Program-made: the position numbers and the translations under genes
Shown here: one piece after another, positions 1 through 11,853 of the stretch
Layout: each line of letters opens with the position of its first letter
How positions within the stretch are numbered: position 1 is the first letter of the stretch
The notes under the pieces: generated by a model
What the model saw: the letters and a program-made list of their open reading frames with translations, nothing else
Database searches by the model: none
What the model was told of the DNA's origin: nothing
DNA from: Gracilariopsis chorda
Lineage: Eukaryota; Rhodophyta; Florideophyceae; Gracilariales; Gracilariaceae
Length of the DNA: 64,000 bases
Assembly (NCBI GenBank): GCA_003194525.1
Contig: NBIV01000022.1
Location: 1-64,000, forward strand
Direction of reading: 5' to 3'

Positions 1-645
1 CCGTTGCGGGTCCGTGCCGCCATCCGAGCGCTGGACTTACGAATCGCACTAGGTGGTGAGGCAAACGCTGACCAAGTAGCAGGGCTCCTCGATTTCATCG
101 ACAAGGTTGACTGGGCTTCGGTTCCTCTAGAGCAGAGTGGGCGTACTGCCGGTAGCTGGATACAGGACCTGTTGCCAGGGCGTCGAACTCCGCTCGCGGG
201 TGACTTCATCTACTTCAACCCTTGGGAGGGGCATGAGATCTCCGCGGAGGAAGCGAACGAGCTCCGGTTTGCACCGAGATATATCCCCGAGGGGCATCCG
301 ACCGGTTTTGTTGACGCCGATGAGTACTACAACGTCTACGACGGTGAGGATCCGATGTTCGACAACGAGCCCGACGAAGGTGCCGGTCACGCCGAGGCAG
401 AGGGGGAAGCATATGGTATGGATGCTCCTGGAGTCGCCCCTGCGAGTCAGCCGTCCAATCCGTCGGTCGGTCTTCCCACTGGTGGGTCCTCTACGCCAGG
501 TGAGGCGAACGTGGCCCCTGCGGATCAGGCTGCCGTGATCTCTCAGTTCCTCCGCCAAGTGGGGCTGGGAGGTAACGAGGCCAGTGGCGATGTCACCGCG
601 ATGCGGGATGCTCTGATAGCCAGACTCCAGGGAAATAACCACTAA
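1..645 (+). CDS. Antisense accessory ORF of E1 (C-terminal part)
   Basis: Open from the window edge to a TAA at 643-645, on the strand opposite E1 gag-pol, converging on the chromodomain frame that ends at 879. The product is homologous to the C-terminal 200 residues of the antisense ORF of E2 (49067-50794). Aligned blocks include ALDLRIALGGEAN versus NLDLSLVLGSRAN and AGDFIYFNPW versus AGDFVWYDPW, followed by an acidic stretch and a C-terminal leucine-rich helix (ISQFLRQVGL versus LRRFLEEAGV). Identity by eye is about one third, so the protein has been kept while its sequence drifted. No known domain is recognised. The N-terminus lies outside the window. It is not an envelope gene by position or strand. 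Confidence 0.75.
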   Translation, partial: PLRVRAAIRALDLRIALGGEANADQVAGLLDFIDKVDWASVPLEQSGRTAGSWIQDLLPGRRTPLAGDFIYFNPWEGHEISAEEANELRFAPRYIPEGHPTGFVDADEYYNVYDGEDPMFDNEPDEGAGHAEAEGEAYGMDAPGVAPASQPSNPSVGLPTGGSSTPGEANVAPADQAAVISQFLRQVGLGGNEASGDVTAMRDALIARLQGNNH

Positions 646-878
646 GGTGGGGGCAGTTCCAACCCGTAAGGGGGCGTGTTCCCTCACCATTGGGGGGCAA
701 CCTTGTGACGTAGTGTAGTCCTTCGACTAGTCGGTGTTCCATCGATCGTATCGAATAAAATCCGAGTTGACTTGTGTTCCTTCTTCTTTCCTTTCCTTTC
801 TTCCTTTCGGTACCACAGCTCGATCCTTCATTTACTTCCTTCCACTGCAGTGGCTTGCTTATCCCACTTGGGCGTTTA

Positions 879-3800
879 TCACCGATGCTGGGATTCCGTT
901 CGCGTTCTGCGATGATATGAAACCACTTTCGAACGTGGGAGGTGCTCTATCGGCTCATCCGAATCATATTCGGGCCCGAAACCGTACCAGCGTATGCGGT
1001 ACTGGATGTAACCATCTGGATGGTAAGAATGTTCCACAATGTGGTCAACAACAAACTCCTGTTTGTAGACTTCCCGGCCTCGCCGTGTTCGCATTATCGC
1101 GTCCTGCACGGCAGGCTCTACCACCACTGGTGGGTGTTGGACAGTCTTCCCGGAAGGGCATGGCTTTTTACTGCCTTTCCATGCCCTTAGAGGGGTCATT
1201 AACCGGTTTCCGGGTAGGTTCATATGCTTCGCGGGTCTGGAGGTCCTCGGCACGGCCGGTTGCGTCGACCACTTGATGGTGCGTATCGGGACCCTTGCTG
1301 TGGGTTAAAGTATCCCGCTTCGCGGTTTCTTCACTCCTTGAGGGGGCGTCTATTGACGATACCCTTTGAGGGGCTTCTAACGCATCTGAAAGATGAGCAT
1401 CTGGGTCGCGAACCACAGGTTTGTGTGTAGATATCCGTCTTGACGGGGGTGCTTCAGACGACGAAGTCGGTTGCACCACGGTGCGTCGTACAGTACGCGT
1501 CGACTCGCCTCGGGCGGTAATTGGTGCCTTTGCCGTCCGTACGGTGTCGGGGTCACGTGCCGTTTGCAACGGATGGTCGAGGGTTGTCCGCGCCGTGTTG
1601 CTTTCCGCCTCCTGACGTGAGGGCGGTTGCAACGGTGCTGCCGGTGTGTTGTCTCGCTTCGGCGACGAAGTATTTCCGTCTTTGACGTGCTTTCCTTCCA
1701 AAGTCACCGGTGCGACTTCGGCGACACTGTCGGGATCAACCGAGACACTCGGAGTGAGTTCGCGACTGCGCGATGGTCCTAAACCAGAATCCAGCTTGCT
1801 GGTCGTTTTCCTTCCTTCCTGTACGGTGTGCTTGCCCGGCCTGGCCGGTGTGTTCTGCCGTGCAGTAGGAGTTACCACGTCCGGTGTAGTCGGCTCAGAG
1901 GATCCCGCGAGGGCCTGCTCTGCATTATCCAGCGTAGCTGTTGTTGACGAACCGTGACCCACGGAATGCGGATCAACGCTTGACGGCACAGCCGGTTCAG
2001 TATCGCGAACGCGAATAGTTTCCTGCAACGATTTCACTTTGGCGAGAGACTTCCCACTGCGTGGTGCATTTTGACGACTAGAGTCCCGGTGGGGAGTGCG
2101 ATCTGGCGCAGATGCGGTAGAAATTCCTCGAGAGGGTTCAGCGGGAGCTGTAGCGCGCAAATGCGAAGATGGCACGTCAGTAGACGGAATTCTCGGTCCA
2201 CTATTGTCCTTTTCGATGTGTCCGGAGGTCCGTGCACCACGGTTGTCATGACGTGACGAAGCGGGTTTCAGTCTCTCGACGAGAATTAGGGTTCTCCTCC
2301 CCCTCCTTAGATCGAGCGGCATGGGGAGTGGTAGAAGCGCCCAAACTGCGGGGATAGACACCGCGCGGTGGCGTTAGAGAAGAAAGGCCATTCGGGCCTG
2401 CGTCCGATAATGACGGTATATCTGAGAGTCCCCTTGAAGGGTATGGCAACACAGAAGGCCTGTTAACCACAGATGTGGGTTCTTCCACTGGGGTGTGTTG
2501 GTTCTCATCTTGGTAAGCAACCTCTACGGAAGGTGGCGGTGCCATAACAACGCGATCGCGGGAAATCTGCTGATGAGCGTCGTTCATTTCCACCACTAAG
2601 GTGTCCTTATCCACTGATATGACCTTGTAGGGACCGTCCGCGACAGGTGAGAGCTTATGCCGTTTCTCCTTATCAGGGTTCCAGTGCTCCTTACGGACGA
2701 AGACGTAGTCACCCTCCGTAATTGGCGGTGCTGTACCTCGTACACGAGAGTCAAAATCACCTTGTACGCGGCCTGTGCTCGTGCCATGGAGCTCCAGGCG
2801 ACCGGGATTAACTTCGTAAGCCACGCTTTCCATCGTTGGCGATAATCCTTCACGGAAGGGAAGTTTGCCAGCGTAGGCTGGGGTTCCAACGCTACGGCGG
2901 GCGGATGACGCGAAAGTACCAATTCAAATGGAGTCAAACCCGTTGTACGGTGTACCTGTGTGTTATACGCAAACGTCAAGGCGTCAGTGTACAGGCCCCA
3001 TGTTTTGGGGTGATCAGCAACGTAAGAACGGAGAGAGGCTAACAGCGTTCGGTTAAACCGCTCGACCTGCCATTACACTGGGGGTGGTAGGTCGTTGTGA
3101 ACAGATTCTTGATATCGAGAATCCGACACACGTCCTCAAAGAATTGCGATGCGAATTGCTTTTCGTTATCGGATAGAATGTTAACCGGTGGTCCGTAGAC
3201 AAATACCCAATGGGTGACGAAGGCTTGCGCCACCGCGAAAGCGGATATCTTCCATAAAGGTACGGTGCGAACCAACTTGGAGAAACGATCCGTGATAACG
3301 AGTAAAAACTTATGTCCACGCTTTGTGGTGAGCAGCGGTCCCAAGAGGTCAATTGCGACAAACTCGAGAGGGGCCCGTGCTGGGAATAACTTCAACTTCG
3401 TTGAGTGCTTCCGGAGTTTGACCCGGTTTTTGGCACACTCCGTGCATGACCGCACAGTCGCGTAGCAGTCCACAGCCATGCCTGGCCAATAGTAACTCCG
3501 TCGCAACGTGAGGTAAAGTTTCCTTCCACCAGCGTGTCCACCAAGTTTCGCATAGTGCGACAGGTGCAACACTCTAGATTGTAGAGTATGCGGTACCACT
3601 ACCTGTGGGGTTGTTTGAACCGTGCTGACGAGGTATCCAACATCATTCACCTCGAAAGGGAGTTGCGCACCGCCATTAAGTCGGGCGCGAATCTGAGTAC
3701 AGAAGGGATCACCTTGTTGTTCTCTGACCATCTCCTCCGGGGGTATTGGCACGAAATTACCCGGTGAGTGTTTTCTGAGCATCGTCCGAGACGAGTAGTG

Positions 3801-6368
3801 CGTCCAGTTCATCATCCGATTCCGGTTCTTCATCCTTGTTATTGGGTTCACGGTCCGGGTTCTCCGGTTCTCGATCGTCGACGACGAAGCAAGGAATGTC
3901 CTCGTCCCCAGCGGGTAGAGTTTCACCATCCGTGGGTAAAAGCGACAGCGCGTCCGCCTGAGCGTTCTTTGTGCCCTTCTTGTAGATCACCTCGAAGTCG
4001 AATTCCGCAAGGCGGAGCCTCCAACGCATTAAGCGGCCTGACGGTTCAGAGACTGTCATGAGCCATCGTAATGAAGAGTGATCCGTGTAAACGGTGAAGT
4101 GCACACCCATAAGATAGTGGCGGAGAGTGGAGAGTGCCCACACAACTGCAAGACACTCTTTCTCCGAGACGGAGTAATTCCGCTCGTGAACATTCAGTGA
4201 GCGTGACCAGTACCCAATAGGGGTTCGTTCTCCTTCGGGAGTTGTCTGAAAGAGAGCGCAACCTACTTGGTAGTCACTAGCATCCGTGTCTACGGTAAAC
4301 GGTAGTCCGGGTTTCGGTAACGATAAGATCGGTGCTGATGTTACAGCCTCTTTGAGGGAGTTAAACGCCTTCGTCTCGACAGACGTAAAGGGTTCCAATT
4401 TCGGTGGTTGGCCTTTCCGCAAGAGCGCGTTCAAGGGTGCTGAGATATCCGCACAATTCAGGATAAACCGTCGATAGACGTTCACTAATCTTAGAAAGGA
4501 GCGTAGTTCCGTTTGAGTGGCGGGTTCCTTCGCTTGACGGAGCGACTTAACTCGAGCTTCCTCGATCATCACACGCCCAGGGCGGATTATGTGGCCCAGA
4601 TACTTCACTGTATCTGTAAAGAACTCACATTTCCTCAACTTGAGAGTAACTCCAGCTTCACGTAGCGTGGTCATGATATCTCTCACGTGTGTGAGGTGGT
4701 CATCCAGATTATCTGAGAATACTATGATATAGTCCAGGTAGACGAGGCATGTACGCCATTTGAAGCGAGCCAGTAGTATGTCGATAGCACGCTGGAAAGT
4801 AGCGGGAGCATTGTTCAAACCAAAAGGCATCCGTTTGAAACGGTAGAGTACGGAGTGACAGACAAAAGCAGTCTTGTCGCGGTCCTGCTCCCTGACGGGC
4901 ACCTGCCAGTATCCCCAATTGGCGTCTAGAGCCATGAAAACGGTAGCATTTCCGAGTGAATCGATGTACTCATCCATTCGTGGGATCGGGTACACATCCT
5001 TGATGGTTACGGCGTTCAGTCGACGGTAGTCGATGCAAAAGCGCCAGGATCCATCCGGTTTCGGAGCCAGTACCACTGGGGATGCCCACGGCGACTGAGC
5101 CGGTTCTATTACTCCAGCTCGGAGCATCTTTTCCACTTGGAATTCTTCCTCTTCTCGAGCTTTAGGGCCTGCCCTATAGGGGTGCTGAGCGATCGGTCTG
5201 GTATCAGGTAGCAAGTCAATCCGGTGCTCCGTTGTAGTAATCTCCCTTAGGGAGCCATCCCACATCGTGGTGAAATTCCGTAGCATGTTACGGAGACGTT
5301 CAAGGTGCGATTCGGGCACATGACCGAGGTCAAGTTCCTCGAGTTCTTTCACGGGATCAATCCGGTCGTAACTCGTTGGAACCGGCTTAGCATCCGAGCA
5401 TTTCGGCATTTGGACGGCAGTGTCCTCCCCTCCTTAGAGTGAACGAGACCGAGGACATCGGCGGCGGTCATTCTCGTGGGAACCATCGCGGTGGGCTGGG
5501 GCATTACCGAACCAATGACTTGGTTGTTCACCAGTGACTGGGGCGTAGAGACTAGGTTGGCGACCAGCACGTTGAACGGTTTGTCGGGCTCAATTTGAGC
5601 TACTCCATTCGCCACGGCGAGTTGATACCTATCATATAAGGATGAATGGGGTTGAATTACTCGTAAACCGTGTTGACGGGAAGTGACTCGTACCCAAACC
5701 TGAGATTCCGGGGGAAGTTGGACAGACGCGGCAAGGCGGAGCTTTGTAGAGTCCCGGGAAGCCGGTGGGGGTTCCTGCGCAGCAGGTAATGGAACGGGCT
5801 TCTTCGAGGCACGTCGTAGAGGACGACGTACGATCGAAACGGAGGAGCCGTCTTCCATTTCCACACGTCTTAGACGGGGCCTGATGGCATCGACGAATCT
5901 TTCACAGAAGTCGCATCCCAAGATCAAAGGGGCGGCAAGTTTCCGACAAACAATAAAGTTGAGTTTCACAAGAAAGGAGCCAAGGCGCACGACCAGGTCG
6001 ATTGTCCCACCCGTTGATAACGGGTTATCATTCGCATCCGCGACATCCGGTATCACGCCATGGCGGATCTGAGACTGCAATGACGGTGGCAGGAGCGACT
6101 CAACGATGAAGTTCGGGCCTGCACCTGTGTCCAAAACAGTGAGAACTCGCACCATAAACTGGGTGGAAAGGCCAAGGTCAGAATATACCTTGTAGTTTCT
6201 CTTGGCCATTACCAAAACTCTGTCCGGGAACCGGTTGTTTCGAACACGTTTCCACGGTCGACGCAGAACACTAAAGTGTTCAGAGTTCACGTCTGAGACG
6301 GCCTGTTTCCTAGTAAGGATTTTGACCGGGGAGCGAGGCAGTGACGCCTCGGGCGCCTTCAACCTCAA
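879..6368 (-). pseudogene. pol: E1 pol: protease, RT, RNase H, integrase, disordered linker, chromodomain
   Basis: Reading on the minus strand, retropepsin (VLDTGAGPNF) lies near 6150. RT and RNase H lie at about 5250-3950. Integrase, with its zinc-binding HHCC region near 3500-3650 and the DDE core, spans about 3650-2650. A long Ser/Pro/charged low-complexity linker of some 400 residues fills about 2600-1250, and a chromodomain with YRIRWYG and IEHLPRSKVV lies at about 1140-900. Products of this family copy the RNA into DNA in a cytoplasmic particle and integrate it, and the chromodomain steers integration to chromatin marks. The frame is broken in several places and is presented as a fossil. 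Confidence 0.85.
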
Positions 6369-6406
6369 CTCTGAGGGCCCCTCTCCGGTAGGGGAGACTC
6401 CCGAAA

Positions 6407-8557
6407 TCAGTTTTCCTGAGCCCGTTCCGCCTGAGGCGGGGTCTCAGAATCCTGAACCACTAGCAGTGGAGCGCTAGCGGGGGTGTCTTGTCGAACAAGA
6501 CGGGGGTTAATGACCTGCTCAGCAGGGGAAAGCAACGCGTGTCGCGGGTTCGTATCCGGGATATTCCGGGGGAAGTCCGTCTTCGCTCGTAAGTACGATG
6601 CAATCGGAACGGTCTGCTTCTCCGCTGGAGTAAGGGCTTCATAGTTACCGATCACTCGGGTTACTTCTCTCAAAGTGAGGATGCAGTCCAGTGAAATGTG
6701 ACCGTGTTCGTAACAGTGGCATATGACTCCAGAGCGGGGGGGCGGCTGACCGGAACGAGCATCCGTGTGTCTCAACGCTGGGCGGGTATCCTTCCATCCG
6801 GGAAGACTCTGCCGGAGGGCACCATTCGCATAGGGAATGCGAGGTCCGTGAACACGGGGTCCGTCAACATACAGCAGGGAGTTCTCCTGGGCTGTGTCGT
6901 AGGACGCATCCGTCGTGGACGGCAGTTCCGTTGTCGGAATAGACTGAGCACCGGCCTGAGCGAGTTAAACGTTATCGTAGTCCCTTGAAGGGTGTCCACT
7001 CGCTGCTAGCGATAAAGATGGTGAACTGGCTTCCATCATCAACGCCTTGGCGGAACGAGACTTCGATGCAAGGATACGAGCTCGAAGTGCGTCACCTTCC
7101 GCTTGCGCGTGTTGAATCAACTCCAGGTAGGTGGTGTTACGACGATCCTCCCGATATCGGGCCACCAGCGTACGGATTGCCGGATCCAATCCATCGATGT
7201 ACATGGTGCAGCGCTCTCCAGAGGAGTAAACATTGCCACACCTGTGGAAAGCCTTATTAAGGCGTACCGAGAATTCGGTTTCCGTCTCTCCAGATTTCTG
7301 GCGGGTATCGCGTAAAGCGAGAATAGCCGCCTGAATAGCGTTGTTCGTCGCGTAGGATCGCAAGAGGTACTGAACCGCTTCCGGCTAGCACGTTACACTT
7401 CCTTCGGAGGCTCGGGAAGAACCTCTTACAGAGTTATATTGATCCTCGGCGAGTCCACGTAGAAAATACGGTAGGGCAATAAACGCCTGTCCTTCGTTCA
7501 TACCAAGTATGTCCGCTTCGGAAACGAACCTTCCGAGGAAGTCTAACACCAATATGGGATCCTCTCCAGAAAAGGACTGGTTACGAAGGGAAAGCTGCAT
7601 ACGCTTTATGCAGTCCTTCACCTTACCCGTACCACGGGGTGTACGATCCAATGAGGAGTCCTCAAGCCGATAATATCGGTACGATACCAACCTCTTGTAG
7701 AGGGGATTAGTACATTTGAGTTCCCTCAATCCTAAGTGTTTCCTTCCCTTCCTCCGGGGGCGAATCACACCTTGGGTGGAAGAAGACCGTTTAGAATGGG
7801 ACGGGCGTCGGCGACGATCATCCTCCGACGAAGAATCCGACGACACCGAACTATCCGAATAGTGAGAATCCTGTGAAGACAGGGAGGAATCCGACGAGTC
7901 GGGATCGTGTTTGGGCTGCTTCTTACGAGTGCGGCGGGTAGAATCTTTCTTCTCGCGCTTCGCTTTTTGCGAGACAGCAGCGGCCTCACCCGGGACGTTG
8001 TCATCCATCAAGATAGTTTGCTCCAACGTCCTCAGACGGGCACTGACACGATCAAATCCGGTTTCCACATTCTCAACATAGTTGGCAGGGCCACCAAAAC
8101 ATTCCAACACAGTGTTGACATCCGCCCTTAAAAGGCGAATGTCCTCAGCCAAATCCTTCATAGAAGAGGTATCAAACCTGACACGCAGGACTTCAAACTC
8201 CTCCACGAGGGTATTGTGTGCTTCACGCACCTCATCAAGCTGCGCTTGGACACTAGGGGGGGCGTCGGTATCGGGGTCTCCCCTCCGGGGTGCAGCTAAA
8301 TCGGCAGAAGCCGGGTCGACACCAGAGTTGGGAGCGTCCTTCAACGCCTTAGGCGGGGGTTTCTTGGCTCTCGACGAGTCTTGGCCCTTCGACTTGCCTC
8401 TCAAAGTGGCACGTCGAGGGTGGCCAGCGGGGACCTTCGAGATCTCTGCCTGTTCCACGTCACTGACGGAAGGACTCCGCGTGACAACGGGTTCGGCGGA
8501 GGATGGTCGCCGAGACATGTGTAGACCAAAAACTCCGACGAAATGGTAAGAAACCAA
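6407..8557 (-). pseudogene. gag: E1 gag (capsid/nucleocapsid), fossil
   Basis: The capsid-like region carries GEDPILVLDFLGRFV, LRSYATNNAIQAAIL and FIDGLDPAIR-type blocks shared with the gags of E2, E3 and E4. Upstream there is a serine-rich acidic/basic low-complexity stretch and a coiled N-terminal part. A nucleocapsid zinc-knuckle remnant (ICHCYEHGH) lies near 6720. Gag would form the virus-like particle shell. Several breaks separate the pieces. The N-terminal Met just below the primer binding site is a plausible start. Confidence 0.8.
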
Positions 8558-8611
8558 AAGTTTGGACAGTGAATCTCCGAGGAGAGGTAATACAAAACCT
8601 AACCGTTTCCA

Positions 8612-8629
8612 ATTCTAGGTCGGGAGACC
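8612..8629 (-). promoter_or_regulatory. E1 primer binding site
   Basis: Minus-strand TGGTCTCCCGACCTAG begins 3 nt inside the 5' LTR. The same sequence follows the LTR of E2, and near-identical ones follow those of E3 and E4. It should pair with the 3' end of a host tRNA ending GGGAGACCA. I cannot name the tRNA. Confidence 0.75.
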
Positions 8630-8632
8630 ACT

Positions 8633-9537
8633 TTGTAGTGCAATACCCGCAAGCGGGACAACACACGAAGACGTTCGGAATCTTCCCTCTGGAGGGTAAC
8701 ACAGCGAACGGAGCCTCTCCGGATGAGCACGACGAAATCGGGTTGTAAAGCCGAGGCTCACCCTCACGCCAAGCGGGGAGAGTTGAAACGGTAGGATTAG
8801 GATCACCACGAATGGGAAAACAGCCCTTCCAAGGAGTACGAGTCCACGTAAGTGGGGGAAGACGTCACGGGATACTGGCACGAGAGACACGCGTCAGCGG
8901 TGACGAGCAACCACACAAAGGGGTAGGAACCACGAGAGTGGGGTAAGGGAACTACGGGGGATGCCCGATTGGGGGCGACGGGGGTGTGGGCCAACGGGAC
9001 CACGGAAAAAGGTACAAAAGAAACCCTATACAGGGGCGAGAACACGGCGGTGGTGAATTAAGTGACAAGTGCCCAAGGCGGTGATACTCCTAGTGACGCA
9101 GGGTGGATAGGTCTACCGTTAGTAACGCGGCTTTACCTCCGAGGAGTGTACAAGACTCGCGAAAGCGGAAAAGACTTAGAGCCAAGAACCCTGGTTGGGG
9201 AGGTTTAATCAGTGTCAGGGCGCGGTCGCCGAGCCACTATATAGTGTAGTAATCTCCCTACTGTAGCGTAGATAAATAATAAATAATAAATATAAGTTAA
9301 CCAAATGTCCACACCGTGGTGCCAACCTCCTCTTGACTATCCGTGTCACACGTGGTCCACTCACGCCTTGGGCGGCACACGGCGCATGCACAGGTGTGCA
9401 CCTGGCGCACAGCGCGGATCCGCTGAGGGCTGAGACACCCGCTAATAGCGGTAGTAATCATAAACACGCGAAAGCGGCAAAAACACCAAGTCCACAGGGC
9501 ATCGCTGAGTCTTCCTCCTTGAGGATTGCACTTCAAT
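8633..9537 (-). repeat. E1 5' LTR (905 bp)
   Basis: On the top strand it begins TGTAGTGCAATAC and ends GATTGCACTTCA, so both ends carry the TG...CA termini and an inverted TGNAGTGCAA. The flank at 9538 returns abruptly to E4 coding sequence, which fixes this end. It is related to, but diverged from, the E3 LTRs. It is packed with short hairpins (8646-8657, 8844-8855, 8930-8941, 9158-9167). Confidence 0.85.
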
Positions 9538-11500
9538 ACCTGGAACAGCGCACAACGACCTTGGTTCGCACTTGCATCGGTGTCAACCTCGAAAGGTAAC
9601 CCATGCTGGGAGTGTGCCAAGATAGGAGGAGACGTTACGGCGTTCACCAAAGCCGTTAACGCAGATGCTTCCGCGTTGGCGAATGGTTCCAGATCGAATG
9701 GGTGTCTTGGTGAGGAGCTTGTTGAGGGGCGTAGCAATTTCCGCAAAGTTCGAAACGAACCGCTGGTACACGTTACAAATTCCTAAAAAGGAACGAAGCT
9801 CCGTCTGGGTTGTAGTGTGCTTAGATTCCTTCAAGTATTTCACTCCTACCTCATCGATGGACAGTTTTCCGGGACGGATGACGTGCCCCAAATACTTCAC
9901 CAACTCGATTACGAACTCACACTTCTTGAGTTTTAGAGTGATTTCGGCATTACAGAGTACTTGCATAAGGTCCTTTACATGGGTTAAGTGGTCATCATAA
10001 TTCTTGGAGAAAACGATGATGTCGTCAAGATACACCAAGCAGGTTCTCCACTTGAAGCAAGCTAATAGAATATCGATGGCCCTCTGAAAGGTGGAAGGTG
10101 CATTCGTTAGCCCAAAAGGCATGCGCCGAAAACGGTATAGCCCTTAATGGCACACAAAAGCGGTTATATCGCGACCGTACTGGCGGATAGGAACTTTACA
10201 AGAACCCCAGTTTGCATTTAGTGCAGTAATCACTATTGCACTCCCAATTGAGTCCATATATTCATCCATCTGGGGTATCGGATACACGTCTTTCACCGTA
10301 ACCGCGTTTAGACGGCGGTAGTCAATGCAAAAACGCCACGATCCATCCGGTTTCGGAACTAACACTACTGGGGATGCCCATGATGACTGAGCGGGTTCGA
10401 TAATGCCAGCCTGTAACATCTTCTCAACTTGAGATTTTTCTTCTTCCCGTGCCTTCGGCCCAGCCCTATAAGGTGCGTCATTGGCCGAGTGTTCCTAAGC
10501 AGATCAATAAGATGTTCTGTAATCACTATTGTTCCCAGGGAACCATCCCACATGGGAGTGAACTCACGTAACATATCGTGTGATTTCTCACTATGAGATT
10601 CTGGGACGTGTACCAAGTTCAACATCCCCAATTCCTCAACAAGATGCAATTACTCCGTACCTGGAGGCAGGGCTGCATGTTCCGATAGTGTCAGATTCTC
10701 TGTATCCGATACACCTTCAGTGTTTTCTCGCTCAGTTCCCGTGAGCTCTTTCACCTCTTTTGGGTTCGTAATCCCCAAGACGTGGGCAACAGGTATCGTC
10801 GTCGGGAAGATGGCCGTAGGGTGAGGTAGAACCGAACCGACTATCTGATTTTTGACTAACCACTGTGGGGTGTTGCCAAAGTTGGCTACCAGATCTTTGA
10901 AAGGTTTTTCTGCTTCCACGGAAACAACACCGTTGGCCAGAGTAAGCTGGCGCTGTTCATACAATGCAGCGAGAGGTCAAACAACACGTACATCAATGTG
11001 CTTGGTACTTACTGAGACCCATACCTTAGTTTCCGGTGGAAAATCGACGGACTTTTCTACTCGAAGCCTCGTAGAAATAGGATCCGTATTCGTAATTTGT
11101 TGTGCAACGGTTAATGGAACACGCTTCCGCGTTGCACTCTTCAAGGGTCTCTGGAAAATCGGAACAAGGCAACCGTTTTCCATTTCGGCGGTCCTCGCCC
11201 TGGCGCGTATTGCCTCGACCAAGCGGTCGCAAAAATCACAACCGAGTATGACGGTTGCAGCGAGCGATTTGCAGACTACAGAGTCCAATTGTACCACGCA
11301 GGTTCCCAACATTACAAAGAGAGCGATATAGCCAATCGTACGCAATCGTTTATCGTTAGCGTCCTCAATATTCACGTTTGGACCAAACGAACATGTTCCC
11401 TTAGTGGTTGGGGTATCAAATCCTTGTGGATCAGGTTCGGCGTAGCTTCTGTGTCCAAAATGGACACATCTCGAACCATATATTGGTTAGAGAGGCCCAG
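9538..11500 (-). pseudogene. pol: E4 protease-RT-RNase H fragment
   Basis: The minus-strand translation shows the pol linker (NLVHVPESHSEK), RT blocks (SWRFCIDYRRLNAVTVKD, MPFGLTNAPSTFQRAI, LVYLDDIIVFSKN) and the start of RNase H (VDTDASANQG) before the E1 LTR. A protease/linker region precedes it at about 10650-11500. The catalytic YLDD is visible near 10030. It is a fossil with many breaks. Confidence 0.8.
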
Positions 11501-11853
11501 ATCAGGGTAGCATTTGTAGTTTCGCTTGGGCATAACCAAAACCCGGTTCGGGATACGTGAATTACGGGGCTATATCCACGATCCACGCAACACACCGAAT
11601 TGTTCCGAGTTGACGTCTGTGTCAGCCATTTTACTTGAAAGGATTGTTACGAATAGGGAGCGAAGCTGCGGCGCCTCGGGCGTCTTAAGCTCCGGCTTGG
11701 AAGACGCCTCTCGCGTAGGGGAGACTCTCAAGTCTAGTGTTTCGAAGCGAAGTCCACCGGAATCGGTGCACCAATCACTTCGTTGGTCACTGAATGTTTC
11801 CCAATCGCGGGTACGTCCTTCTTACCAGGGTTGTCCAGATGAGCTTGGATAAG

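Larger units (their letters stand above)
1..9537 (-). mobile_element. E1: Ty3/gypsy chromovirus, 5' LTR and internal region, runs off the left edge
   Basis: An LTR retrotransposon read on the minus strand. From its 5' end (high coordinates) it has a 905-bp LTR, a primer binding site, gag, and pol with protease, reverse transcriptase, RNase H, integrase and a C-terminal chromodomain. An extra gene then follows on the opposite strand. The 3' LTR lies beyond position 1. The order PR-RT-RH-IN-chromodomain defines the chromovirus branch of Ty3/gypsy. It is inserted into the RNase H region of the older element E4. The coding region has of the order of ten breaks, so it is a fossil. Age cannot be read because only one LTR is in the window. 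Confidence 0.9.
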
